This document shows positions 1 through 12,370 of a stretch of DNA of 64,000 nucleotides, in pieces. The stretch is from Erigeron canadensis (taxonomy: Eukaryota > Streptophyta > Magnoliopsida > Asterales > Asteraceae): positions 9,298,501 to 9,362,500 of the forward strand of contig NC_057768.1 in NCBI RefSeq assembly GCF_010389155.1, in the 5' to 3' direction. The translations under genes were made by a program, and so were the position numbers. Position 1 is the first letter of the stretch; the number at the start of each line of letters is the position of its first letter. Under the pieces are notes generated by a model. The model was given only the letters and a program-made list of their open reading frames with translations. It was not told the origin of the DNA and searched no databases.

Positions 1-1106
1 CTAGAATTCTTAAAATGTAATTGGTGTTAAAAAAAATATAAAAAAAAAAAAAATTAGTTAATTAAAGGTATTTTTTTTAAAACACAAATAGTAATTAGAG
101 TTATTTTAATTTTAGATGTAGACTAGATTCTTAACCGCGGAAAAACCGCGGTTTCGTTTAGAAGAATTGTTTTAATAAAATTGGGTAAGAATTAAGTAAG
201 ATCATTAAACTTAATTAAATATTAGAAGAAATTAAAGAATTATTAAGAACAAATTGATTTACAAAGTTAATGTCAATTACAACAAAAATTGAAAATGGAC
301 AAAACTGTGTTAAAGCCAAATTTTCTCTAAGTTTGCCATTCAAAAGCTTGTCACAAAAATAATACAAATTTAAAATTGAGTAAGAATTAAGTAAGATCAT
401 TAAGTTTAAAAATATAGTTATTTCTATATGCAATTATACAGTTTAAAAGAAATTAAGTTTTTTTTAGTACGCTTCATAAATATAAACTTCCACCCATAAT
501 TCTATTCGACAAAACAATGACCAAAAAGGTCAACTTTGCAAAAAACCATTATATTTCAATAACTGATTCTAAAAACTCCTGCCATAACACTCCATATTCT
601 ACTATATATATTTGACAGTATACATTTTATCCATACAGTAACACCAAATGCTAAACAAACTCCTCCATAAATATACTAACTGTCATGAACCATTGACTTC
701 CGGAAGTCAAAACTGAACTTCTAATAATATGAAGTAAATCTCCATATTTCAAAAACCACTTCTAAAAAGAAAAACAACCCCATTAGTCATTCATTAGTCA
801 TTCCAAAGCTCTTTCAAAAGTAGATTCATTCTTCTTTTAAATTGAAAAAAACCCCTTTAAAGTGATGAACTTTTAAAATTAATATACAAAAATTGAAGTG
901 ATATGTCTAGGAATAGGCGAATAGCTACATCAAGATGAGTTTTATCTTACAAAAATTGGTCAAAGGAAATTAGCAAATTATATCATTTTCATTAAATGAT
1001 CAGACATGATGTATTAAAAACAAATGCCATATAAGAAGCTAAACTAAGAAAATATGTTTTACATTGACCAAAGTACTTCACATTGAGCTATTGTATATAT
1101 ATATAT
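1..1106. other. AT-rich flank, no gene seen
   Basis: This stretch is AT-rich and has frequent stops in every frame. The one 72-codon open frame (215-433, minus) has no recognisable domain and is read as chance. The last five bases before the Copia LTR are TATAT, which could be one copy of its target-site duplication, but the surrounding TA repeat makes that ambiguous. Confidence 0.6.
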
Positions 1107-2162
1107 TGTTGAGTCCCAATGCTATTTGTAAATTTGGGTCAGACAAATATATATATTGATGACAAATCTGATATATAAACATTTAGTAATCTTTTGGTTC
1201 TTGTAATCTGATCTAGGTCAGACTAAGCTGACATAACTTGCGATCTGTAACTGACCCAGATCATGCTTCATACTTTGTGATTGTTTATCTTATGGAAGCA
1301 AGTGTTGTTCAAGCTGCATCAAATTGTCATAGCATTTAGTCCAAGTCGAACAGGAGGATTGAAGATAGAAGACCAAGCAGATAGTGGAAGTCAGCTTGGG
1401 ATTAGTAGTCTGCTTGGAAACACTTAGACAGATTTGCTCTTGACAAAACGAGCAATCTGTGTCTAACAATCAAGTGAAGAATGACAACCTAGATTTGTTG
1501 ATAAGGATAAATGACCTAAGAAGGTTCCTAGAATCTAGGTTGGTGATAGATATACATATGCGTGTCCATATTCTTATTGGAGTATCAAAATGACGTGCTG
1601 CAGGTTTTGGGACCACAAGTACGATGAAGGCACGATTAAATATTCCTTTGATCGTCCAACAGAAGAAAAATACATGGCTTAATTGGATACCAAGAGAAGA
1701 ATGGTTTTCACCTATAAAAGCCACATTCCTTATATGCATATGTGTGGCATTTCCTTAGAATCATTCTTTGTTATAAGTTCTCTCTGCTCTTACACACAGC
1801 TTAGCCTGTAAGAAGTCAGCTTGGGCTGCTTCTCTTAAGCAAGAACTTATTGATTGTTGTTTGTCATTTCAGGGGTTGTTTAGATATTGTAAGTTATCTT
1901 GTTTCCGCAACAACCCTGTAATTCTTTGTATAGATTATATCTTAATAAAGGATTACATTTGAAAACCACAATCTGCGTTCAAGAATTGTTTACTGCTTTA
2001 CTGTTTTACAGATTCTAGTTACTTAAAATTTATATTTTGCAATCTGAGTCTTTAAAGCTTTATTTCAAAAGATAGTTAAGAATTAAGGAAAAGTTGTATT
2101 CACCCCCCTCTACAACTATTTGTGTTCACTATACTTTGGTATATTGATACACTTCTGGGACA
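1107..2162 (+). repeat. 5' LTR of the Sirevirus-type element
   Basis: The LTR starts TGTTGAGTCCC and ends near GGGACA. The homologous copy at 28855-29871 matches along its whole length with scattered substitutions and small indels, so the insertion is not recent. A TATA-like CCTATAAAAG lies near 1712. The segment GGTTGTTTAGATATT...CCGCAACAACCC (about 1873-1916) forms an inverted repeat near the presumed R region. The exact 3' boundary is uncertain by about five bases, because the two copies share GACATAATA before they diverge. Confidence 0.9.
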
Positions 2163-2169
2163 TAATAAG

Positions 2170-2181
2170 TGGTATCAGAGC
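2170..2181 (+). other. primer-binding site (initiator tRNA-Met type)
   Basis: TGGTATCAGAGC lies a few bases inside the 5' LTR. This is the standard plant Copia minus-strand primer site, complementary to the 3' end of initiator tRNA-Met. It fixes the + orientation of the element. Confidence 0.93.
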
Positions 2182-2239
2182 AGGGGTTAAGAATTAACTT
2201 GACTTGATCCTTGCTTATTTTCCTTAAAAGTAAAGCATA

Positions 2240-4670
2240 ATGTCATCTTAGGTAGATAATGGTTCTTCTACCCGACCACCCATGTTTGACAAAGATGATT
2301 TCAGCGGGTGGAAAGGTCAATGTCTTTGTTCCTTGAATCCATCGATAACAATACGCCTGATATCCTGACAGATCGTCCTTACATTCCTACAAAGACTCTT
2401 ATTGTAGATGCAGTGGTCAGAGACGGTCAACCAACCATTCCTGCCACAATTAAAACCATTGTTAAGGATAAGGCAGATTGGGGGGATGAGGATAGGAGAC
2501 TTGCAAACTTGGATGTGAAGGCACGTAACTTCATTGTCCAAGCTGTGCCTAAAGACATTTACTATTCTATTATAATGTGTTCAACTGCTAAGAAAATGTA
2601 GGGTACCTTGACTATCATGTTTGAGGGTTGCTCTACCTCCATGGAATCCACCATCACTACTCTCACTAGGAGGTATGAGTGATTTTTCTCTTTGAGAAAT
2701 GAATCCTCGACTGACACTCATACCCGCTTTAATGCATTGGTTAATGATCTAGCTGCTGTTGGTATTACTAAGAAAAATGAAGTTTTGAAAAGCAAATTTT
2801 TGGATTCATTACCACCAAAGTGGAACAATTATATTTCTTCTGTGAAACTAAGTTCTGTGTATCATGATCTTGATCTCCCTGGACTCTTTGGTTTGCTCCA
2901 TAACCAAGAGTGTTCAGAGGCTGAAAAATTGATAGCTATGGGTGATTCTTATAGTCAGCCCCCTACTACACTTATTGCATCCATGACTGAACACCCCAGC
3001 TCAATATCAAATGAGATCATTCCGTGTGTCAATGAATCTGTTCCTGTGATTTCTAACACTAACTCTGTTTGTTCTGAATCTGAATGTGACGAATCTGATG
3101 GTGAGGAGATAGCCAATGAAGTGGCTATGTTAGCTGACAGGGTAAGAAGGAGATCTTTTGCTAAGTTTAAAGGAAAAGGAAATAGTGGACAAGCTGATAA
3201 GACCAAGAAAGCTTATGATATGTCCAAAGTCACTTGCTATAAGTGTGGTAAGACTGGACATATGGCTGGTGATTGTAGATCCAAAGAGTCTTCACAAGTT
3301 GTGTCATCCAAAGGTGGAAGAAGTGAAAAATACTCAAAACTCAAGACCAAATACAAAGCTCTTAAAGCACAAGTGACTGAGCCGAGTAAAAAGATTGAGA
3401 AAGATGAGAAAAGTCTAATAGCCAAAGATTGGGCTGAGAGTGCTACCTCTTTAGATGATGAGATGTACAAAGATGAGAAGTGCCTCATGGGTAAAGAAGC
3501 TACTCAAAAGTTTGCAGAAGATCTTGTCAGATTACAAGAGCAATCTGAGTCAGCTCACAAAGCATCTACTAGTCAGATTGCTCCACTTGAGGTAACTATC
3601 TTTTCCAATCTGTGTGATAATGAAAAGCTGTCAAGGTTAAATAGACTTGGTGATAAGGTTCTGTTACAAAAACATTTTAATCAAGAACTTAAGAAGGAAG
3701 TTTCAATGTTAAAACAAGAAATAAACTCAAAGAATTTCACCATTGAAAAGTTAGAGTCTGAAGTAAAAGCACAAAAACAATTGAACTCAATTCTGGTCAA
3801 AGAAGCTAAAACTTCAGAAGAAAAGTTTTTGAAAATAAAACACATAACTGAGTCATGGTGTACCAATTCTAAAAAAGCTGCAAAATGTGTCAATGTACAA
3901 GTTCCTCATCAAGTTCAAGCTATCTTTGATGGTGACTATGATAGAGCTATTGCTATCAGTGAAGTCTGTGCCATGGAAACTTGTTATCAGCCTCCTTCAC
4001 CACCCAAGATACAAACCAAGGGAAAGAATTCTAAACCAATCAAGTTGGTTCAGAAATCTGGTATTGGGTTTAATGATCCTGAAGTTATTGGACAAACCAT
4101 TGCAGAAGCTATGTCTGAATCTGATAGGGTAATTGAACTAAAACCTGAGGAAACTCTTGATATGTCAAAGTTAACAATTACTCAATCTGTGTCAAGTCCA
4201 AAGTCTAAGACAAAAAATGTCTCAAAAAGAAATAAAAGGAAAGTTAGAGATCAAGGTGTTCTAAAAGAAAAGAGTAAACTGTTGAAAAATGAGAAGTCTG
4301 GTCTAAAGGAAATTTGTCACCAACAAAATCTGTGTCTAATTCAAACCACCTTGAGTCTGACTCTGACAAAATGATTTCCATTTATGTTGAGTCAAGAAAA
4401 GGTGAGATTTCTAATGATAATAATTTACTTGCTAAAGTGTTTGATCCCAAAGTTGTTGATCAAAGTAAATTAAGATCTGAATGTAAAAAATCTGGAATTG
4501 GCAAAGGTTTTGCTCAAAAGGAAACTCTGAATGTTGCTAAAAAGAATTTAAAATCTGGGAAGAGTCAGATCAAGCAACAATGGGTTTCAAAATGTGATAA
4601 GAATGTCAGTTCAGTCTCCCAATCTGAGTCAGACCCTATGGTCAGCTCTGGGGATGGGTTCCCAAAATGA
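2240..4670 (+). pseudogene. Sirevirus gag, broken
   Basis: The structural protein of the element, expected to assemble cytoplasmic virus-like particles. The likely ATG is at 2240, but the fourth codon is TAG. A frameshift follows before about 2310, and further stops lie at 2599-2601 and near 2683. The long frame 2692-4374 then carries the body, including the UBN2-type gag segment, an acidic linker, and a zinc knuckle at 3235-3276 reading C-Y-K-C-G-K-T-G-H-M-A-G-D-C. After it comes a lysine-rich, coiled-coil-like region (about 3300-3840). The frame changes near 4320-4370 and again near 4600-4670, before the protease. The long spacer between knuckle and protease fits Sirevirus gag. The gene cannot make a full protein. 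Confidence 0.88.
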
Positions 4671-4674
4671 ACTA

Positions 4675-6285
4675 ATCTCTTATTGTAAAATGCAGGGCTA
4701 TCATGATGCACATACCTGGCACTTGGACAGTGGGTGTTCCAAGCATATGACCGGATGTAAGTCCCTGCTGTGTAACTTTAGGACAAGTGCTGGTCATAGT
4801 GTTACATTTGGAGATGACTCCCAAGGAAGAACTGAAGGATTTGGAATTTTGTCAAATGGTCCCCTTACTTTCAAAAGGGTTTCTTATGTGAATGGTTTGA
4901 AGCACAATCTGATTAGTGTGAGTCAATTGTATGATGCTGGCTATGAAGTAAGATTCCGAGCTGATAAGGGTATCGTTCTGGATTTAGAAGGCAATGTGGT
5001 GTTGATTGCAAATAGAGATGATTCCTTGTATTCTTTTGATATGAGAAATGCTACTGTGACAAAAGAAGTGTGTTTCATGTCAAAGAATCAAGATGAGTTG
5101 AATTGGTTGTGGCATAAGAGGCTGTCTCACATGAACTTCAAAGACATCAACAAGTTGTGCAAAAAGGAGTTGGTGTCTGGTCTGCCTGTGATCAAGTATG
5201 AGAAGGACAAGCTGTGTAGTCCTTGTGAGAAAGGAAAGCAACACAAAGCTTCCTTCAAGTTAAAGACATGCTCAACCATTGACAGTTGTCTAGATTTGCT
5301 ACACATGGATCTGTTTGGACCAATAAGTATTCCCTCCTTTACTGGAATGAGGTATACTTTGGTCATTGTTAATGAATTTTCAAGATATACATGGGTTTTC
5401 TTTTTGAAGCATAAGAGTGATGCTGACAGTATTATTCATTTTATCAAGCAAGCTGAAATACTTTCTTAAAGGCCTGTTAGGCAGTTGAGGAGTGACAATG
5501 GTACGGAATTCAAGAATGTCACTCTCAATTCATTTTGTAGTGAGAAAGGTATTTTACAAGTGTACTCAGCTGCAAGAACTCCTCAACAAAATGGTGTTGC
5601 AGAAAGAAGAAATAGAACCCTTATTGAAGCTGCCAGATCCATGATGGCACAAAACAATGTTAAACCTCATTTTTTGGCTGAAGCCATTCACACAGCCCGC
5701 TTCACTCAAAACAGATCTCTCATTGTGATAAAACACCAGAAGACTGCATATGAACTTCTTAGGGGGAGAAACCAGAAATTGGTTTCCTAAGAATGTTTGG
5801 TAGTCCTTGTTACATTTTGAACCAGAAAGACCATCTTGGAAAGTTTGATGAAAAAGCAGATGAAGGTATCCTACTTAGATATGCAACAATTATGAAGGCC
5901 TACAGAGTGTACAACAAAAGAACTAAAACAATTGAAAACTCTGTGAATGTGAATATTGATAAAGATTGCTCTAAGTCAGTTTGTGCACATCCTAAAGATG
6001 AAGACATTGACTTTGAAGAACTGACTATTCCTGAGAATGAGCCTCCCTCTAATCCACCTGTTGAAGACAAGAATGCTCAAACTCAGGGGGAGCAAATTAT
6101 TGAAGAAGAAGAGCCTTCCTTTCTTTGATTGTGAGCAAGCTGATCCTATTCCTACTCAAGAAAATATTCAAAATCAATTAAATGACTCCCAAGCTGACTC
6201 AGATCCTGTTCTGGTACAAGCTGATCTACATGTTCCTCAAGCTGATCAGGCTGGTCCTTCTAATCTGAATCAGCCCATTGTCTAA
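4675..6285 (+). pseudogene. Sirevirus protease and integrase, broken
   Basis: The aspartic protease motif W-H-L-D-S-G-C-S-K-H-M-T-G begins near 4720. Integrase follows with an HHCC zinc site (W-H-K-R-L-S-H-M at about 5110, C-S-P-C-E-K-G-K at about 5216) and the core segments D-L-F-G-P, S-D-N-G-T-E-F and T-P-Q-Q-N-G-V-A-E-R, so the three acidic catalytic positions are preserved. An in-frame TAA at 5467-5469 splits the core. A stop and frame change at about 5790 separates the C-terminal part (5793-6128), and the acidic, proline- and glutamine-rich tail to 6285 is in another frame. The protein would cut and join element cDNA into the chromosome, but as it stands it is not functional. Confidence 0.9.
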
Positions 6286-6402
6286 GAAACCAACACTGCA
6301 CAACATGTTACTAAATGGACAAGGAGTCATCCCATAAATCAAATCATTGGTAATCCATTATCTGGTGTCAAAACAAGAAGAAAGGCAACATGCAATTTTT
6401 GC

Positions 6403-7948
6403 ATGTTTGTTAATTTTGTAAGCAAAATGGAACTCACTGAGGTTGATGAAGCTCTGGCAGATTCATCTTGGGTGAATGCAATGCAAGATGAACTTACACA
6501 TTTTGAAAGAAACAAGGTTTGGGAACTTGTTCCAAGACCACATCACAAGATTGTGATTGGAACCAAGTGGGTCTACAGAAACAAAATGGATGAAAGGGGA
6601 GTGGTGACCAAAAACAAGGCAAGATTGGTTGCTTTTGGATACAGACAAGAAGATGGGATAGATTATGATGAAACCTTTGCTCCTGTGGCAAGATTGGAAG
6701 CCATCAGAATGTTCTTGGCTTATTCTGCTCACAAAGGGTTCAAGGTTTATCAGATGGATGTGAAGAGTGCATTTCTTAATGGGAAATTGGAAGAAGAAGT
6801 CTATGTTGAACAACCTCCTGGTTTTGAAAGTCCAAAGTTTCTTGATCATGTGTTCAAGCTTGATAAGGCTCTCTATGGCCTCAAACAAGGTCCAAGAGCA
6901 TGGTATGATACTCTGTCTAAATTTTTGCTAGAAAACAAGTTCAAAAGAGGTAATGTTGACAAGACTTTGTTTGTGAGAAAGTATAATGGTGATATTCTGC
7001 TTGTACAAATATATGTAGATGATATCATATTTGGGTCTAGCAGTGAAAGACTTTGCAAAACGTTTTCTGAATTAATGTTTAAAAAGTATGAAATGAGCAT
7101 GATGGGTGAACTTAACTATTTTCTTGGTTTACAAGTCAAACAAACTAAACATGGAGTTTTTATAAACCAAGGCAAATATGTTAAAGATCTTTTAAGTAAA
7201 TTTGGTTTCAGTGATTGTGCTCACCTATGAAAAATCCTATGGGAACTGGTGATAAGCTGAGTGAGGATAAAAGTGGGAAACCTACTGATGTCACAGCTTA
7301 TAGGGGTATGATAGGCTCATTACTTTACTTGACTGCTAGTAGACTTGATATTATGTTTGCTACATGCCTTTGTGCAAGATATCAGGCTAATCCTAAAGAA
7401 TCACATCTTAAAGATGTGAAGCGAATCTTTAGATACCATAAGGCAATCTGGGTCTTTGGTATCCCAAAGACTCAGGATTTGATCTAATTGGATATTCAGA
7501 TTCTGACTTTGCAGGCTGTAAGATAGACAGAAAAAGTACTTCAGGAGCTTGTCAACTGCTTGGCAACCGACTTGTAAGCTGGTCTAGCAAGAAGCAGCAT
7601 TCAGTTTCCATTTCCACTGCAGAAGCTGAGTATGTTGTTGTAGGAAGTTGTTGTTCACAAGTCTTGTGGATGCAATTTCAATTGCAAGACTATGGTGTCA
7701 CTGCTTCAAAGACTCCTATCTTTTGTGACAATACAAGTGCTATAGCAATCTCCAACAATCCTGTGCTTCATTCAAGGACTAAGCACATTGATATCAGATA
7801 TCATTTTATTAGAGATCATGTGATGAAAGAAGATGTTGAACTCAATTTCATTTCAACTGAAAATCAGCTTACAGACTTGTTCACAAAACCATTGGATGAA
7901 AACAGGTTCAATTATCTTATAAGTAAGCTTGGTATGCTAAATATGTAA
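6403..7948 (+). pseudogene. Sirevirus reverse transcriptase and RNase H, broken
   Basis: The RT block is open from 6403 to 7230. It contains the usual Copia landmarks: [42 protein letters not shown], and the active site Y-V-D-D at about 7012-7023. The frame shifts at about 7215 (K-N-P-M, Y-R-G-M-I-G-S-L-L-Y-L) and again at about 7485 before RNase H. RNase H keeps D-S-D-F-A-G-C, S-W-S-S-K-K-Q, S-T-A-E-A-E-Y and the C-terminal D-L-F-T-K-P-L motif, ending at a TAA at 7948. The domain is well preserved but needs at least two frame corrections, so it is inactive. Confidence 0.92.
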
Positions 7949-8476
7949 GAAATAGTGAGATAAGTAATGATAAATCCAACCCCTTGAAGTATTTTCAATA
8001 ATTTAAGGGTAAGCTGTGTTGACCCAGACTACTCTATTTTACTTGGTGTATATCAAGCAAAAATGGGTAAGCTAAGTCTGACCCAACTTAGTAGTTGTTT
8101 TTATTATTAAATATCTCAATGCGTTTTATTATTTAGTGTATTTTATTCTGTTTACTTATTTATCTGTTTTCTGTTTAATGGGAGTGTGACACGTGTGGTG
8201 GTAACGGCCTCTTTCTGCAAAAAGTGTGCTCCACTAGGTGTTCTCTTCCAATCAAATCTTTTCTCTCTCTTCCCTCCAAACAGTTATTTTAAGTTATATA
8301 TTTTAATCAACTATATATATATGTATATATATATATATATATTCAATCTAACCTAATTCCCAAATCAATTGCTTTTCTCACCTATTTTTTTCTCATCTCT
8401 GTTTTTCTAATCTATGTCTTGTTTCATTGAATCTAAAATTGTTTAATCTTTTACTTCTTAAACTTATCAATAATCA
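7949..8476 (+). other. non-coding spacer between RNase H and post-pol ORF
   Basis: No ORF is seen here. The spacer contains two GTAAGCTN...GACCCA-type words (about 8010-8085) and a TA dinucleotide run at about 8312-8342. A spacer of this kind is usual between pol and the extra ORF of Sireviruses and may hold a subgenomic promoter or splice signals, but none is proven here. Confidence 0.5.
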
Positions 8477-11400
8477 ATGGCATTTTCATCTTCTACTTCT
8501 ACTCAATCGAATAATAATGATAATAATAATTCTTCTTCATCGGACTCGGGAGTTCAATACCCAGCTCCGATAAGCGCTAATAAGCTTTGACCTTATGTGG
8601 TGGGAAGTGATGTAGTTGTTAGTCCGGCAGGTCTTGATGCTAGTAAAATCAAGATTGTGAATCTCGTCTGTGCCAATGTTCATCCTCCTTCTTGGGCAGA
8701 AGGATATGATGATATGGTTGCATTTTTATGGTATCATCCATTTGGCAAGATGATGATTGAGAAGCTAGACTGGGTGTTTCAAGATCTTCTTTGTGAATTT
8801 TAGGCGAGCTGTGTGGTTGGAAAAACGAAGAAGGGTGATGTTGCAATCAGAGGCACTATTCTCAATGGTAAGAAACAGGTACATATTACTGAGAATAGAC
8901 TTAGGTCTACTTTTGAACTTGCCTACATGGATGAAGATGATTATGCTCAGGTTTCCACCCATACAGAAGCCAAAAATGTTTTATCACTTGTTGATTATAC
9001 CGGTCCTCTGTCTTCTATTGTTAAAATGAAATTTTTAACTAGCATCTGGAATTATTTATTAAGTACTATATGTAAAACTCTTCAAATGAAGGTAGGCAGT
9101 TTTGATCAACCTAATGTCTTAGAATTGCAAATTTTTCATTCTATGGTCACTATGACCAGAGTAGATTATGCAAAATTGATTTTTAAAGACTTAGTTGGCC
9201 GAGTCACCAATAAGACTGTTATCATACCTTATGGTAGAGTTCTTGTACTTATCATAGAAACTATTCTTGATGGTGACTACAGCTTGGCAACTGGCCAAAC
9301 TGTAGAATGTAAGGCCATTAATACTTATATCTTTAATAATCCCAAAGTGACTGCGCAGGGTCTGACCCAAGCAATGCAGATTTACCTTGATTTTTATAGA
9401 ACAAGAGAAAGAGAACAACAAGCTTTGGAGGAAGCTACCTCTCCTTCGACGCGATCTGAGTCCAACACTCAATCTGCCAATCAGGAGAGTCAAGGTACAC
9501 AAGCTTCTAAATCCCATAACTCTTCCAAATCTACTTCTTCTTCTTCTAAAGAGGGTGAAGAGTTGGCCACATCATCAGCCACTCTAGCCACACCCTCATC
9601 CACCATTTTGAAAATCCAATCTAAAAGACCCATTGTTGAGGACTTAGTACCTCACAATGCTAAAAAGATTCGCTCAAAGAGATCTGGATCAGCTTCTGGG
9701 TCGACAAATCAACGATAATTAGGATTAAAGTCCCCCAAGGTGCATTGGAAGCTGAGGAACGTTCCGAAGCTGACCCAATCACCCAAGCTGATCAGCCGAA
9801 ATCACAACACCCATCTGCACTCTCCCAAAAGAGTGTAGACGAGAAAAAGGGAACAACTGCATCTACCCAACCCTCCAAACAGGGTGAAGGTATTGAAACA
9901 AAGACCTCCTCCCAAGGTCATACTATGAGTCCACCCATTTCACCATCATCAGCCTCCCAAAAGGTTGATGATATCATTAAAGGGACAACAGTGGATCCAG
10001 CCCAGATCCTATAAGAGTCAGAGTCTATGCACATCATTTCTGAGGATGATCAGCCAAAGGATGCAAATATTGAACGCCAAGGTGACACTGCTTGTATTCC
10101 CTAAGCCGGTCAGACTCCTTCTCTCTTACACTCTGAGTCTGCACAGGCTGTCAATGTCTCTCCTAGATCACAAGGAGAGATACAAGACTCAAATGTTCTC
10201 CCTCGGGATACTTTGGTGCAACAACACACCACTGTTGAAGGGTAATCATCTACCCTTAACATTACACCTGCAGGGTCTGTGTCTGCATCTTTCCTTGGAC
10301 AAAGGGATCCTGTAGGTTACATGGCTCTCTTTAGGGAGGTCATGCTAGCCCCTTGTGCAGCAAAGGGAACCATTGATGGTCCTCACGATGTCAATGAGAA
10401 TATAGTCACTATCTTCGGAAGTGACTCTTCATTCGATGATGTGCTTGCCCATCCATCCTCAAGGGATGTTCTGATGGAAGATGCCAGTGGAGGAGTTGAT
10501 CAAAATCAAGATCAACACACTCCCACTGGCCTACAATCTGAATTACTAGTTCTCCTCAGATTGTTCAGCACATCATCCCCTTTGCAAAATCTGCTCATGA
10601 GACTCACTCTCATGAGAAAATGAGCCTCAACTTCCTTCAACTCCACCCCCTTCTATATGAACCAATAAACCCTGATATTAAGGATTGCAGGGCCTGGTCT
10701 GTTAACAACTTCAGAATTGATCAGATAAGTACAAAACTTAGTGGAGTCTTTGCTACTCCTGTAAGCTCCTTCCCAGCTGATGATGACAAAAAGGGGGAGA
10801 TGAAAAGGAGTGAAGCTGAAATTGAAAAAAAAAAAAGAATTGTAGTAGAAAAAGAAGTTGCTGAGTATCTGAAGAAGTTGGATGATAGAAATAAGAAGGC
10901 TAGAAAAGAAAGGGAGGCCAATGGTAGAAGAATGGTTGTATTTGGCTCAAATGTGGAAGCTGAGATAAAAAGGCCAGAGTCTGAGGCTGGTGGCAGAAAA
11001 GGTGGGGATAAGAATGAAAAGGATTATAAAATTGATGATGTTGTTGAGGGGGAGAGTGGTGAAGTATTAAAAGATGTTGAAGAGATAAGGATGGAGGATG
11101 TTGTTGAAGTTGGAGACAAAGGGAAAACCTCCCAATCTGTCCCTGCACAAGCTGACCCAGCTCCAAAAGATGTTGTTGCTGATTCATCTTCCAGTGAAGA
11201 CTAAACTACTTTGGGCCAATATATGATGAAGAAAAGAGATGCTGGTGAACGCTCAAGTGGTGTAAAGGTCCTTACTGAGGAAGAAAAAGACTGGGAGCTT
11301 GCTGTAGAGAAAGCAAAAGAAATGGGCATCTCTGTCAAAGATGCCTATAAACTACTTATGGAAGATAGATTGGAAAGATTAAAGATGTCTTCTTTGGAAT

Positions 11401-12370
11401 CTGATCCTGAGCTGGCCAAAATTGCACAAGAGCAATGGAATATGGAAGAAGATGAAAACTTGGCAACTGTGGGATCAAAGAAGAAGGAAGTAAGTAGGAA
11501 GAGAAAGGAGGTGTACTTTGCTAAGCCATCACAGAAGGTTAAGGATGTGTAGCTAAGTGCACAAGCTCATGCTGGATGGAAAGCTCTGGGTAGAAAGAAA
11601 GTAAAAGACAGACTGAATTACAGGAAACACCAGAGACCATCTTTCAGGTCCAATTGAAAAAGAAAAAGGCACAACCCATACCAAGCATCAGATGCACAAG
11701 AGAAGGATATGAAAATGCCTAGGAAACCTATGATCTAAACCATTTGTTTGATCTAGGATATACTGAATGGGTTGAACTTCATGATATTATTTTCAACCAA
11801 CCTGGCATTCATAGAGAGACATTCTTGGAAGCTCTTGAAAAGAAGCTTAATATCATTGTGAAAAACATGATTGATGTGTCAAGTCTTCCAAGACCCAAGC
11901 ATTTTGATTTGAAAGATGATGAGTCTGAAGAGCCTCTCAAGAAAAGAAGAAGAAAACAAGTCAAGCTTGATGGTCCTAAAGGTGATCACACAGATTTCAT
12001 CAAACAATTGAACCCTTCAGAACTACTTGAGCAATTGGCACCAGAAGCTCTTGATAAGCTTCTTGGCCATCTGAATCTGACTCTGCCTACTGGTGTACAA
12101 TATGTAAGATGTGGATTGCACATTACTGAGCCTGAGCATGGGATGTATTTTGTAAATGCAAGAGGGCAACTAGTCTTTCAGAGAACTGCAGAGATCAAGC
12201 AGGTACCTACAATGCACCTATTTACCTTGTACAGATTTTGTGTTAACTTTGGTGAACAAGGTAATGGGTATGAGCAGTTTCTGATTGATGAAGGATTAGA
12301 TAGAAATATTGATGTTAAGGTTGCCCCTTCATTTGAAGTAAAACAAGAAACTGTTGACATTTTAGGAGGT
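8477..12370 (+). pseudogene. Sirevirus post-pol (env-like) ORF, broken
   Basis: The probable start is the ATG at 8477, opening a serine- and asparagine-rich leader. A TGA at about 8588 and a frameshift near 8800 follow. The long frame 8813-9718 holds the conserved core: a W-N-Y-L-L segment, then D-Y-A-K-L-I-F-K-D-L and I-P-Y-G-R-V-L. Its pattern recurs in the minus-strand post-pol ORF at 15507-20236. Downstream frames (9745-10014, 10279-10623, 10620-11204, 11211-11552, 11744-12373) are hydrophilic, rich in S, K and E, with lysine-rich coiled-coil-like stretches and a KKRRRK basic cluster near 11940. The Athila insertion splits the gene two codons before its end: the sequence after the 3' duplication reads CAA TAG at 28640-28645. 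Function is unknown. The env-like label is positional, and I see no convincing membrane segment. Confidence 0.75.

Noticed and set aside
1470..1739. 89-codon minus-strand open frame inside the 5' LTR
   Set aside because: It lies wholly in LTR sequence, has no domain and is not kept in the 3' LTR.
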